From Thiotrichales bacterium (GTDB taxonomy: Bacteria > Pseudomonadota > Gammaproteobacteria > Thiomicrospirales > Thiomicrospiraceae), in NCBI GenBank assembly GCA_016936535.1, contig JAFGXP010000032.1, forward strand, positions 1-47,607: a DNA stretch of 47,607 bases. Reading direction: 5' to 3'. Both the position numbers and the translations under genes were made by a program. Under the pieces are notes generated by a model. That model had not been told where the DNA came from, ran no database searches, and saw only the letters and a program-made list of their open reading frames with translations. Below are positions 15,922 through 24,363 of this stretch, piece by piece (within the stretch, counting starts at the first letter, position 1; each line of letters starts with the position of its first letter).

Positions 15922-17055
15922 TTAAAGCGAAAAGTCGTTGAAGTCGTTGGCATCGACTTTGGAATCGACTTGCCCTACTAGGTAAGAGCTGATTTCTGAT
16001 TCCTGGGGGGCAACCTGAACATTGTCCGATACCAGCCAGTTGTTCATCCAAGGCAGAGGATTGCTGCGGTTGGCAAAAATAGGGTCAAAATGCAGGGCTT
16101 TTATCCGAACATTGGTGATGTATTCAACATAATCTTTGAGAATACTGGCGTTTAAGCCAATCATCGAACCGTCTTTAAACAGATATTCGGCCCATTGTTT
16201 TTCCTGTTCGGCGGCTTGGCGGAAAATTTCAACCGCCGCTTCGCGCTGTTCTAAGGCAATTTGTGCCATCTCGGGATCGTCTTTACCTTCGGCCATCAGA
16301 TTGAGCATATTCTGGGTGCCAGACAAATGCAGTGCCTCATCACGAGCGATCAGCTTAATTACCTTGGCATTACCTTCCATTAAGGAGCGTTCGGCAAAAC
16401 TGAAGGAGCAAGCAAACGAAACATAAAAACGAATCGCCTCCAGTACATTGACTGAGACCAGCGTTAAATAGAGTTGGGTTTTAATGCGTTTGCGGAAATC
16501 GGCATTGGTTTGCAGATCGATTTGCTCGGCATACATTTTATTGGTTAAGGCAATCAATTCATCGTAATGCGAAGTCACTGCCAGCGCCCGCTGGGTAATT
16601 TCTTGGTTATCCACAATGTCATCAAAAACATCGGATGGATTGGTGAAAATATTGCGAATAATGTGGGTGTAAGAACGGCTATGAATGGTTTCTGAGAAGG
16701 CCCAAGTTTCAATCCAGGTTTCTAATTCTGGCAAGGAGACCAACGGCAAGAGCGCCACGTTTGGGCTGCGGCCTTGAACCGAATCCAATAGGGTTTGGTA
16801 TTTGATGTTACTGACAAAAATATGCTGTTCATTGGCTGGAAGTTGAGCATATTGTACTCTGTCTGTGGAAATATCAATCTCTTCCGGACGCCAGAAAAAC
16901 GAAAGCTGTTTTTCGATAAGCTTTTCAAAAAACGGATACTTCTGCTGGTCGTAGCGCGCGACATTGACGTTTTGGCCAAAAAACATCGGTTCTTTCATCG
17001 CATCACGATGGCCTTGGCAAAAGGTTGAATAGGTATTCTTTTCTTGGCAACTCAT
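15922..17055 (-). CDS. nrdB: Ribonucleotide reductase class Ia, beta subunit
   Basis: The ORF opens at 17067, but GAGG abuts that ATG, so ATG 17055 is preferred, giving 377 residues. It aligns closely by eye with E. coli NrdB (K-E-P-M-F-F-G-Q onwards). The diiron ligands and radical site are present: Asp91, Glu122, His125 and Tyr129 in R-S-Y-T-H-I-I-R-N (E. coli 84, 115, 118, 122), with the later E-A-I-R-F and R-D-E-A-L-H-L motifs. The C-terminal acidic tail ([10 protein letters not shown]) is the part that docks to NrdA. It supplies the tyrosyl radical for aerobic dNTP synthesis. NrdA is not in the window, so the pair is split or lies upstream beyond other genes. Confidence 0.96.
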   Translation of the reverse strand: MSCQEKNTYSTFCQGHRDAMKEPMFFGQNVNVARYDQQKYPFFEKLIEKQLSFFWRPEEIDISTDRVQYAQLPANEQHIFVSNIKYQTLLDSVQGRSPNVALLPLVSLPELETWIETWAFSETIHSRSYTHIIRNIFTNPSDVFDDIVDNQEITQRALAVTSHYDELIALTNKMYAEQIDLQTNADFRKRIKTQLYLTLVSVNVLEAIRFYVSFACSFSFAERSLMEGNAKVIKLIARDEALHLSGTQNMLNLMAEGKDDPEMAQIALEQREAAVEIFRQAAEQEKQWAEYLFKDGSMIGLNASILKDYVEYITNVRIKALHFDPIFANRSNPLPWMNNWLVSDNVQVAPQESEISSYLVGQVDSKVDANDFNDFSL

Positions 17056-17211
17056 ATCCGTTTGCATCCTCTAAAGCGGTTTGAGACTGAGAGGCGCGGC
17101 TCTCTTCTGGGTTTCCTTCTTAAAACAGGAAAAGGTCGTTATTCTACCGTTAATGAGAAAAACTAGCATTTAAATCTGGCTTGAAAACCCTGACCATAGT
17201 TTTGAACGCAT

Positions 17212-17245
17212 AAAAAAGGCCAAGGCTGCAAAGGCGGCCTTGGCC
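17212..17245 (-). terminator. Terminator after the exported unknown-protein gene
   Basis: GGCCAAGGC at 17218-17226 pairs with GCCTTGGCC at 17237-17245 around a 10-base loop. On the minus strand it is followed by six T. It lies 45 bases after the stop of the 17291-17962 gene, so it ends that transcript. Confidence 0.85.
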
Positions 17246-17290
17246 AACTTACCTAAGCGATTGCTCGTTTAGATAAAAAGTGGAGAGGGG

Positions 17291-17962
17291 TTATTTCTTC
17301 GGCGCAGCAGCGCGTTTGAAAAGTTCAACCAAGTCATCACGCATGGTGACGCGACCCAGTTCTTCTAACTTAAATTCCGTACCGTTTAGCGTCACTTTTT
17401 GCAGAACGGCTTGCTTGTTTGGCAGGTCTAAAGTGATGGTGTTCATTGGCGTTTTGCTCAAATAAGCCGCAACTTTTGCATTGCCTTTCACAATATCGGC
17501 TGGTTGCTTTTGACCCCAGGTTGTTGCGTGGAAAATCACCGTGCCGGTGTATTTTTTATCGGCCATGTCTTCTAGCGTTTTTTCAAGCAACACAATGTTT
17601 TCTTCGCGTGGTTTTTCACCACTGAATGCCAAATACACCGCAGGCTTGCTCGCAACGCGATCAACCGCCGCACCGATGGCTTTCTCATCAACAATCGATT
17701 CAAAAGTTAGACCGGCGTCCCCTTTTGCTGAAACGAAACCGGCACCAATCCCGCCAACGAGCGTGCTGCAAATACCAGAACGGTTACTTAGGATACCTAG
17801 GTCGGTTAATCCCAAACCGGTTTGTAAGGTTTGACCAATGGTTTGACCAGCAAGAATGCGGATGGTTTGCAGCTCACCGAACGTTGGCGCTTGAGCGTAA
17901 GCGTTAACGGAACCAAAAATGAAACTTGAACTAAGGGCAATAGCAAGGAAACTTTTTTTCAT
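17291..17962 (-). CDS. Exported protein of unknown function
   Basis: A GGAGAG site precedes ATG 17962. The 223-residue product begins with a clear Sec signal peptide (M-K-K-S-F-L-A-I-A-L, cleavage expected after A-Y-A, about residue 23). The mature part alternates small and hydrophobic residues (T-L-V-G-G-I-G-A-G-F-V-S-A) and contains V-Y-L-A-F-S-G-E-K-P-R, with one cysteine near residue 65. I recognise no domain. It stands alone, with its own terminator, between sulP and nrdB on the same strand. A periplasmic or outer-membrane-associated role is likely from the signal peptide only. Confidence 0.7.
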   Translation of the reverse strand: MKKSFLAIALSSSFIFGSVNAYAQAPTFGELQTIRILAGQTIGQTLQTGLGLTDLGILSNRSGICSTLVGGIGAGFVSAKGDAGLTFESIVDEKAIGAAVDRVASKPAVYLAFSGEKPREENIVLLEKTLEDMADKKYTGTVIFHATTWGQKQPADIVKGNAKVAAYLSKTPMNTITLDLPNKQAVLQKVTLNGTEFKLEELGRVTMRDDLVELFKRAAAPKK

Positions 17963-18287
17963 GTGATGCTCTCCATAGAGTCGTTATAAGAGTAAAGCGC
18001 GCCAATGAGGCGAAGCCAATTAAGAAGCTTTACTTATACTATTACGGATGAGCGCAGGGAGTGGATGCAAATAAATAAAAATTTTTTTGTTTTTTTTAAG
18101 AAAGCTCGGGATTATTCGAAGCGCGTTTGCGCACTTGCCGTTTGCATTTTCAAGGGGGAACACTTCGGTTTGCAATGACAGACACCTCTTGACCTTGCCC
18201 CTTGTGTTACTCAAAAAAACCCAAATTCCAACGGAAATGACCATTTTTTAGCGTTTTTTTAGCGGTTTTGTCGTCGGCTCGTATCTC
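17963..18287. other. Intergenic region with homopolymer tracts
   Basis: This 325-base stretch lies after the sulP stop and before the exported unknown-protein gene, both leftward. It contains A/T tracts near 18075-18100 and at 18216-18222. On the minus strand a T-run (AATTTGGGTTTTTTT) about 65 bases past sulP has only a 4-bp stem before it, so a terminator is doubtful. A 74-codon frame at 18020-18244 has no coding character. The unknown-protein promoter should lie near 17970-18060, but I cannot place it. Confidence 0.4.
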
Positions 18288-20036
18288 TTAAGGGGTGCGT
18301 GCTAATTCGGCAGAAAGCGAGGATTCAGCCGTCGGTTGGCTAAGATTTTGTGCCGCATTTTGCGCGTCATCCAAGCTGGAAAACAGTTGAAAGTGTGGGC
18401 CAAATTTTTCCAGACCATAGCGTGCAAGGGTGCGCAGAGGCTGAAATTGCAGCTCGCTGAGATAGACCTCAACCCCTTGGCGCTGTGCAATGGTCACAAA
18501 GCGGCGCAGGGCGGAAAGTCCCCCAGAATCGAGAATTGTGACAGCATCCATTTGCAACAAGATCCCTTTTTGGCCCGGTAAATTATCGCTAAGCTCGCCA
18601 AAGATGCGATCGGCAGCGGCAAAAAACAGTGGCCCCTGAATGCGGTAAATCGCCCAATCCGCTGGCAGTTTTTCACAATCGTAGCGCTTATGGCCGCGCA
18701 GATTTTGCAGTTTGGTCATCTCGGCAATCTCTTTAATAAAGAGAATCGAGGCCAAAATCATGCCGGCGATCACGGCATTGACCACATCCAGCACCAAAAT
18801 AACGCTGAAACAGGCCAGAAAAACAAAGGTGTCGCCTCTTTCGGAGCTGCGAATCAAGGCGATTGCGCGCGGAAATTCACTCATGCGCCAAGCAACCAGA
18901 ATCAGCAACGCAGACATGGCAGGCAGCGGTAGATGCACCAATAATCCGGCTAAGAAAAAGATGGCAAAGAGGACAACAAGCGCGTGTACCATGCCCGCCA
19001 CTGGCGAGACGGCACCGGCGCGCAGGTTGGTGGTTGAGCGTGCAATCGCGCCACTGGAGGCAAAGCCGCCAAACAGTGCCGAGAACAGATTGCCAACCCC
19101 TTGTCCAAGCAGTTCGCTGTTGGGCGAATGACGGGTGCCGGCCGTGCTGTCGAGAATGGCGGCGCAAAACAGCGATTCCATCGCGCCAAGCAGCGCAAGC
19201 GCAAAAGCGATTGGTAGCAGAAATTTGAGCATTTCCCAAAGACTGCCTAGGCTCATTTCCGTGAGTTGTTGCGCCAGTTCTACGCCTTGAAAACTGGGTA
19301 AATAATGGGGGATTTCTCCAAACAGTTGACCGATTGTTGCGACTTGCGCGCCTTCTTGGTTCCAGTAGAAGGTCAGCAGACTGGCGACAATTAGGCCAGG
19401 TAAGTGTCCGGGAAACCGGATGTTTAGGCGATGCCAAGCAACCATAAAGACGAGGGTGGCTAACCCAATCGTTGCGCTAGGCCAATGAATGTGCAGCACC
19501 ATGGCTTGTAACATCACCGCGAGCCGTTCCAGAAAGTTACTCGGTAGGTCTTGCAGTGCCAGGCCAAAGAAGTAGTTAATCTGTAGCAGAATAATGATGG
19601 TGGCGATGCCCGTGGTAAAACCGAGAATAATGGTTTCCGGAATGTATTCAATCCAACGACCAAAGCGGTAATACGCCATCAGCATCAATAAAAGACCCGT
19701 TAGGAGTGAAACCAGCATGACACCAAACAGGCCGTAGCTTTCGGCAACTGGAATCAGCAAAATCACAAAAGAGGCGGTTGGGCCAGCGATGCTGTAGCGT
19801 GAGCCACCGGCGAGCGCGGTGACAAATCCTGCCACAATGGCGGTATAGAGACCGTAAATGGGGGAAATACCAATACCGGTCGCCAGCGCCATCGAGACAG
19901 GAATGGCCAAAATGCCGACCGTTAAGCCGGCAATGATGTCTTTGCCAAGATGGTGACGGTTGTAGCCTTCTTTTTGCACAAAATCGCGCAGGCCATAGCC
20001 GATTTTTAAACTGGTTAAATGGGTTCGTTGTGACAT
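18288..20036 (-). CDS. SulP-family anion transporter with STAS domain
   Basis: The 582-residue protein has a Pfam Sulfate_transp-type membrane domain (about residues 30-420; D-I-I-A-G-L-T-V-G-I-L-A-I-P near the start, and S-R-Y-S-I-A-G-P-T-A-S-F) and a cytosolic STAS domain (about 440-560; D-A-V-T-I-L-D-S-G-G-L-S-A-L). SulP carriers move sulfate, bicarbonate or related anions across the inner membrane. In autotrophs of the Thiomicrospira group some SulP proteins are associated with dissolved inorganic carbon uptake, so bicarbonate is a serious candidate beside sulfate; sequence alone does not decide. It lies downstream of the ectoine operon but is separated by a terminator, hence probably has its own promoter. 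Confidence 0.92.
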   Translation of the reverse strand: MSQRTHLTSLKIGYGLRDFVQKEGYNRHHLGKDIIAGLTVGILAIPVSMALATGIGISPIYGLYTAIVAGFVTALAGGSRYSIAGPTASFVILLIPVAESYGLFGVMLVSLLTGLLLMLMAYYRFGRWIEYIPETIILGFTTGIATIIILLQINYFFGLALQDLPSNFLERLAVMLQAMVLHIHWPSATIGLATLVFMVAWHRLNIRFPGHLPGLIVASLLTFYWNQEGAQVATIGQLFGEIPHYLPSFQGVELAQQLTEMSLGSLWEMLKFLLPIAFALALLGAMESLFCAAILDSTAGTRHSPNSELLGQGVGNLFSALFGGFASSGAIARSTTNLRAGAVSPVAGMVHALVVLFAIFFLAGLLVHLPLPAMSALLILVAWRMSEFPRAIALIRSSERGDTFVFLACFSVILVLDVVNAVIAGMILASILFIKEIAEMTKLQNLRGHKRYDCEKLPADWAIYRIQGPLFFAAADRIFGELSDNLPGQKGILLQMDAVTILDSGGLSALRRFVTIAQRQGVEVYLSELQFQPLRTLARYGLEKFGPHFQLFSSLDDAQNAAQNLSQPTAESSLSAELARTP

Positions 20037-20087
20037 GAGGCCGTTCGGTTTTTGGGTTTGAAAGCAGAAATGAATATTTGGGGTGGC

Positions 20088-20130
20088 AAAAACGCCCGTT
20101 TCCGGTTTTCGCCGGTTATCAGGCGTTTTT
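20088..20130 (-). terminator. Terminator of the ectoine operon
   Basis: AAAAACGCC at 20088-20096 pairs with GGCGTTTTT at 20122-20130, with an inner CCGG / CCGG stem, making a long hairpin flanked by A and T runs. It lies about 70 bases after the ask stop and separates the ectoine genes from sulP. The symmetry would let it work on both strands. Confidence 0.85.
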
Positions 20131-20199
20131 ACTATAGCACATCTTGGTTAAGCCAAGGCGCGGTCGCCGGCCAGGTTCCGCCAGCATGGTGTGATGGGT

Positions 20200-21660
20200 T
20201 TAGTGCTTAGCAATCGCATTGCCGTGGTTGTGCACTTCAATCAGCTTTTGATGCAGCGCCTTGACCGCAGTGGCGTATTGATCAGCTTCGACAAAAATCT
20301 GCATCTCCACTTGGCGGGTATTTTGGTGCATCGCTTCGATATTTATCCCTTGATCCGCCAAGCTTTGAATCGCTTGTGCGAGCAAGCCTTTCACGCGCAT
20401 ATTGCTGCCCATGGCGGAAACCATGCACAATTTGCTGGTGGTAATTTGCGCAGAAGGAAAAATTTCTTCCAACTGGGCGGTCGCACGCGAGACTTTGTTT
20501 AAGCTGCCTTTAATGTACAAGGTGATGGTATTGGCGTTGAAATCTTTGCTGACAACATCGCATTTGTTGCGCTTGGTCACCTGCAAAATTTGCGCCTCAT
20601 AATCCGCCTGTTGATTCATCATCTCTTGGTCAAAAATTTCAACCGCAATCAAAGAATCCATTCCGGCGATGATTTCCACCTTCGGTTCTGCGCTCTTGTA
20701 GTCGGCGGTAATCAAGGTACCGTGATGCTCGGGTTCAAAGGTATTCATAATACGCAGGGCAATTTGGGCTTGACGCAATCCTTTGCCGGCACGCGGGTGA
20801 ATGGCTTCCATGCCAAGGTTGGCAAGCTGGTCGGCAATGTCGTAGTTGGTTTTGCCAATTGGCACGGCGTTGCCTTCGCCAACCAAGCGGGGATCTGCGG
20901 AAGACAGGTGGAACTCTTTGTGAATCACCGCTTCAGATGCTTGCAGAATCACCGCAATCCGGCTGAAAGTCATTTCGGAGTAGCCACGGTCAAAGGTACT
21001 AATTAAATTTTCCGCACAGTGCGCATAGCCAGTGGCAATTGGCAAGGTTGTTGCAAAATCGACCTCGGCAAATGCTTGGGCAATATGTTCATCCAGCGGC
21101 AGAATCTCTTTTCGATCCCATCCAGTTAAATCAATAAATGCCGTCTGAACACCGTGATTCTTTAAGAGTTCGCTGAGGTTATAAGCGGAATGAGCTTCCC
21201 CGATCGACGCTAAAAGTTCGCGCACGGTCAAGAGGTGTTCTCGCAGTTCAAAATGCCCATGGCGGCAAATTTCGTGTAGATGCAATAACACAGCGCGCGT
21301 ATCCGTGATTCGGCCATCAATAAAGGCGTTGGCTTGCTTGAGTTGCTCGCTATCGCTAAAGAGTTCGCTGTTGATTTTCAGCAGCTCCGCGCGCAAGGTT
21401 TCTAAAGCGGTTTGCCACTCGTGGCTATCATCACCGCGCGCAAACAAGCCATAAACACCCGGTTGACCGCTCTTTTTGTGTTCCAGCAAAAGATTGGTCA
21501 CTCCGGCATAAGCCGATACCACTAACACGCGGTGGTAAGGCGAGGGGGGATAGAGCACGATATTATCGCGAACGGCTTCATAAGCGCTCATCGAAGTCCC
21601 GCCGATTTTCTCAACACTTAACTTGCGCGGCGCAACCGCCGAATTTTCTGGGTTTGACAT
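20200..21660 (-). CDS. ask: Ectoine-associated aspartate kinase (Ask_Ect)
   Basis: The 486-residue protein has an N-terminal kinase domain (V-E-K-I-G-G-T-S-M-S near residue 16, D-R-G-Y-S-E-M-T-F and later H-P-R-A-G-K-G-L) and C-terminal ACT domains (E-I-I-A-G-M-D-S-L-I-A-V-E-I-F, then S-A-M-G-S-N-M-R-V-K-G-L-L). This is the aspartate kinase type dedicated to ectoine synthesis, which phosphorylates L-aspartate to feed aspartate semialdehyde to EctB; family members are less feedback-inhibited than the general LysC. It is the last gene of ectA-ectB-ectC-ask, 112 bases after ectC. The ribosome site is weak (GAGAG, 13 bases upstream). Confidence 0.95.
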   Translation of the reverse strand: MSNPENSAVAPRKLSVEKIGGTSMSAYEAVRDNIVLYPPSPYHRVLVVSAYAGVTNLLLEHKKSGQPGVYGLFARGDDSHEWQTALETLRAELLKINSELFSDSEQLKQANAFIDGRITDTRAVLLHLHEICRHGHFELREHLLTVRELLASIGEAHSAYNLSELLKNHGVQTAFIDLTGWDRKEILPLDEHIAQAFAEVDFATTLPIATGYAHCAENLISTFDRGYSEMTFSRIAVILQASEAVIHKEFHLSSADPRLVGEGNAVPIGKTNYDIADQLANLGMEAIHPRAGKGLRQAQIALRIMNTFEPEHHGTLITADYKSAEPKVEIIAGMDSLIAVEIFDQEMMNQQADYEAQILQVTKRNKCDVVSKDFNANTITLYIKGSLNKVSRATAQLEEIFPSAQITTSKLCMVSAMGSNMRVKGLLAQAIQSLADQGINIEAMHQNTRQVEMQIFVEADQYATAVKALHQKLIEVHNHGNAIAKH

Positions 21661-21772
21661 AGGATTAGGACTCTCTCACAAAACGGGATTCAGGGGCAAC
21701 TTAAGATTTAAAAAATGGGCGCTATTTTACAAGTCTGTGGCCGATTTGTGAATGGCAAAATTGTTCCCTGTT

Positions 21773-22171
21773 TTATTCCAAATCTGCGGGTGGATAAGCG
21801 CCGCTGGCATCGTGGGTTTCGCGGCCGGTTACCGGCGGGTTAAAGACACAGACCATGCGCAGGGTTTGCCCTTGATTGGCGTGAAGACTGTGTTGATCAT
21901 GCTGGTTCAGTGCATAGACCGTTCCTTCACGAATGGGATGACGAATTCCTGTGGCTTTATCTAAAATTTCCCCTTGGCCTTCGATGCAATAAACCGCTTC
22001 CAAATGGTGTTGATACCAGAGGTGCAAAGTTTCTCCCGCTTTAATTAAGGTGTCATGTAAGGAAAATCCCATCCCATCTTTGGCCAGTAAAAGCCGACGG
22101 CTGGTCCATTGTGCACTGTCCACTTCGGCATCGGTGCCTAAAATATCGTCATAAAGGTTACGAACAATCAT
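21773..22171 (-). CDS. ectC: L-ectoine synthase
   Basis: The start ATG 22171 follows AGGAGATAAC. The 132-residue cupin is of normal EctC length and begins M-I-V-R-N-L-Y-D-D-I-L-G-T, the family N-terminus. The cupin core shows L-W-Y-Q-H-H-L-E-A-V-Y-C-I-E-G-Q-G-E-I and a later Y-A-L-N-Q-H-D-Q-H, which carry the iron-binding and substrate residues. It cyclises N-gamma-acetyl-diaminobutyrate to ectoine in the cytosol. It lies between ectB (40 bases) and ask (112 bases). No ectD hydroxylase is present, so the product is probably ectoine only, unless ectD lies elsewhere. Confidence 0.97.
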   Translation of the reverse strand: MIVRNLYDDILGTDAEVDSAQWTSRRLLLAKDGMGFSLHDTLIKAGETLHLWYQHHLEAVYCIEGQGEILDKATGIRHPIREGTVYALNQHDQHSLHANQGQTLRMVCVFNPPVTGRETHDASGAYPPADLE

Positions 22172-22211
22172 CGTTATCTCCTATTTATTGCTATTTATTG
22201 GTTTGGGTTGG

Positions 22212-23462
22212 TTAGGCGATTTCGTGCATCGCTTGCTTGAGCAGATCAAAGCCTTCATCAATCTGTTCGGGGGTCAGAATCAGCGGCCCGAGGAATTTGA
22301 TGACATTACCTTCTGCGCCCGCGGTTTCAATGACCAAGCCCAATTCAAAAGCGCGGCGACAAATTTGGCTGCCGTGTTCTGCCTCTTTGAGCTCTAGGCC
22401 CCAGATAAAACCATGTCCTCGCACTTCGCGAGTGATTTGTGGAAAACTCAGCGCCAAATCTTGCATACGCATTTGAACCTGCTGAGCTTTTGTTTTGATG
22501 TCGGCGCTGAATTGTCCGTTGGCCCAGTAATGTTCAATCGCGGTGTGGGCGGCAACAAAGCCCCAGTTAAAGCCTCGGAAGGTGCCAGAATGCTCGCCGG
22601 GTGACCATTGATCGAGTTCGGGTTTCAGCAGCACCAATGACATGGGCAGACCGCCGCCAATCGATTTGGAAAGGGTGACAATGTCAGGTTGAATGCCTGC
22701 GCGCTCAAAACTGAAAAAGTCGCCGGTGCGGCCGTTGCCAACTTGGATTTCATCGGCAATGAATAGAATGTCAAAGTCATCACAGACTTTTCGCAATTCA
22801 CGCAGCCAAGGTTCACCGGCAACATTGATTCCCCCTTCAGCTTGAATGGTTTCGAGCACAATCGCTGCCGGCAGCTCGGTGCCCGAAGAGGTGTCTTGCA
22901 AAATTTTGCGTAAATAAGCGATGGTATCGACCTTGTCGCCTAGGTAGTTATGAAAGGGCACCTGAGTGGTGTAACTAGGTACCCCATAATTATCATCATG
23001 GTAGTAGCGGTTGCCAGTAATGCTCAGCGAGCCCATCGACATGCCGTGAAAGCCATTGGTAAAGCTAATGACTTGTTTACGGCCTTTGACTTTACGCGCA
23101 ATTTTGAGCGCGGTTTCAATGGCATTGGTGCCGGTAGGTCCGACAAATTGCAGCTTATATTCCAAGCCGCGGGGTTGCAAAATGTGGGTGACGAAGCTTT
23201 GGATAAAATCGCGTTTGGCTTCGGTGCCCATATCAAGGGCATGGCTGATGCCGTCTTTTTGAAGGTAATCAATAATCGCTTGGTTGATGAGAGGGTTATT
23301 GTGGCCGTAGTTCAGCGCACCGGCTCCGGCAAAAAAGTCGATGTAGCGTTTGCCCTCGCTGTCCCAAATTTCGGCGCCTTTGGCGCGAGCAAACAAGGTT
23401 GGAAATGAACGGATATAACCGCGTACTTCGGATTCATAGGTGTCAAAAATAGATAAAGTCAT
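22212..23462 (-). CDS. ectB: Diaminobutyrate--2-oxoglutarate aminotransferase
   Basis: This 416-residue class III aminotransferase starts at ATG 23462 after AGAGAG. PLP-binding features are clear: G-P-T-G-T-N-A-I-E near residue 108, L-F-I-A-D-E-I-Q-V-G-N-G-R-T-G near 233-247 and the Schiff-base Lys266 in T-L-S-K-S-I-G-G-G. It converts aspartate semialdehyde to L-2,4-diaminobutyrate with glutamate as donor, the first ectoine-specific step. Length and sequence style match EctB well, and the ectA and ectC neighbours settle the assignment over GABA or ornithine aminotransferases. Confidence 0.97.
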   Translation of the reverse strand: MTLSIFDTYESEVRGYIRSFPTLFARAKGAEIWDSEGKRYIDFFAGAGALNYGHNNPLINQAIIDYLQKDGISHALDMGTEAKRDFIQSFVTHILQPRGLEYKLQFVGPTGTNAIETALKIARKVKGRKQVISFTNGFHGMSMGSLSITGNRYYHDDNYGVPSYTTQVPFHNYLGDKVDTIAYLRKILQDTSSGTELPAAIVLETIQAEGGINVAGEPWLRELRKVCDDFDILFIADEIQVGNGRTGDFFSFERAGIQPDIVTLSKSIGGGLPMSLVLLKPELDQWSPGEHSGTFRGFNWGFVAAHTAIEHYWANGQFSADIKTKAQQVQMRMQDLALSFPQITREVRGHGFIWGLELKEAEHGSQICRRAFELGLVIETAGAEGNVIKFLGPLILTPEQIDEGFDLLKQAMHEIA

Positions 23463-23504
23463 GGAATTCTCTCTTGAATAAAGGTCAGTGGGTTGTCATG
23501 GCCG

Positions 23505-24050
23505 TTAGGAATGCGTGGTCAAATAGGTGCGCAAGTCCACGGCATTCGGTGCTTGAAGCTGCCACAGGTTTTCGGCCTCGTGACCGGTTCCCGCAAAATC
23601 ACTGGCCTGTAAAAAATCTTGAATTTTTACCTGCAGTTGGTGCCGTTCTGCAAAACGACGAAACAGGGTTTGTGAGGCCAGATTGCTTGGGCCAATGGTG
23701 CAGCTCAGACGAAAAATGGGTCGCGAGCTGTTGGCTAAAACGCGTGTCAGCAATTGATGTAACAGGATGCTGGCTAAGCCCTGGCCACGCGCCGATTTGG
23801 CAACCGCCACTTGCCAAATAAACAGTTCGTCGCTTTGGTCTGGGCGCACATAGCCGGAGATAAAGCCTTGCAGCTGTCCGGCTTTTTCGGCGAGAAGGCA
23901 GGTGTCGGCAAAGTGCGTGCTTTGTAAAAAATAGAGGTAGCTGGAGTTGAGGTCTAAGGGCGGCGATTGGGCAATCAGCTGGGTAATCGCTGTGCCGTCT
24001 TGCAGACACGGATGGCGAAATTGCCAAGTTGTTTCGGCCATAACAGGCAT
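23505..24050 (-). CDS. ectA: Diaminobutyrate acetyltransferase
   Basis: The frame is open from 24158, but ATG 24050 with TGGAG 10 bases upstream gives 181 residues, the usual EctA length; ATG 24041 is an alternative. The protein is a GNAT acetyltransferase with the EctA-specific P-P-L-D-L-N-S-S-Y-L-Y-F-L-Q near the N-terminus, H-F-A-D-T-C-L-L-A-E and the acetyl-CoA loop S-A-R-G-Q-G-L-A. It acetylates the gamma-amino group of diaminobutyrate. It is the first gene of the ect operon, so the osmoregulated promoter should be in the 313-base region upstream. Confidence 0.96.
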   Translation of the reverse strand: MPVMAETTWQFRHPCLQDGTAITQLIAQSPPLDLNSSYLYFLQSTHFADTCLLAEKAGQLQGFISGYVRPDQSDELFIWQVAVAKSARGQGLASILLHQLLTRVLANSSRPIFRLSCTIGPSNLASQTLFRRFAERHQLQVKIQDFLQASDFAGTGHEAENLWQLQAPNAVDLRTYLTTHS

Positions 24051-24363
24051 GGGGTTTAGGCTCCATGTTGGCACCGAGGCGTAGGCTAAGAAAGCTTGAA
24101 CGGAAGCCTTCGGCATTGAAAAAAAGGGGCGGTGAACGCGAGAAAAACGCTCGGCCAAGCGGCTAAGCTCAGTCAGCGGATTAAGATGGAATGTGGGCGA
24201 AAAATAAAAGATAAGAAAAAGTCTTAGTTGCTAAAAATCGTTTTATACCCTAACAAAGCCGCCGCCTAAGGGCAAGGGTGTATTGGTAATTGCAATGTGG
24301 TTCAGGGATTGTATAGATTATTATCTATGTATTTTGGTGTTCGCGTAAATGAGCGATAGCCCT
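24051..24363. other. Ectoine operon upstream region
   Basis: This 313-base spacer separates the end of the leftward lysR gene from ectA. It is expected to hold the ect promoter. A possible minus-strand -10 (TATAAA) lies near 24242-24247, without a good -35. A perfect inverted repeat is listed separately at 24313-24328. No EctR (MarR-type) gene lies here, unlike some ectoine operons. The first 108 bases are an in-frame extension of ectA that I regard as noncoding. Confidence 0.45.
24313..24328. promoter_or_regulatory. Perfect inverted repeat, possible operator
   Basis: ATAGAT-TATT-ATCTAT is a perfect 6-bp inverted repeat with a 4-base spacer, 35 bases after the lysR stop and about 260 bases upstream of ectA. 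No T-run follows. The size suits a dimeric regulator, but AT-rich palindromes also arise by chance. Confidence 0.35.

Noticed and set aside
18020-18244. A 74-codon frame in the spacer after sulP
   Set aside because: Low-complexity A/T tracts, no ribosome site and no recognisable protein character.
18877-19437. A 186-codon minus-strand frame inside sulP
   Set aside because: Out-of-frame Arg-rich shadow of the transporter.
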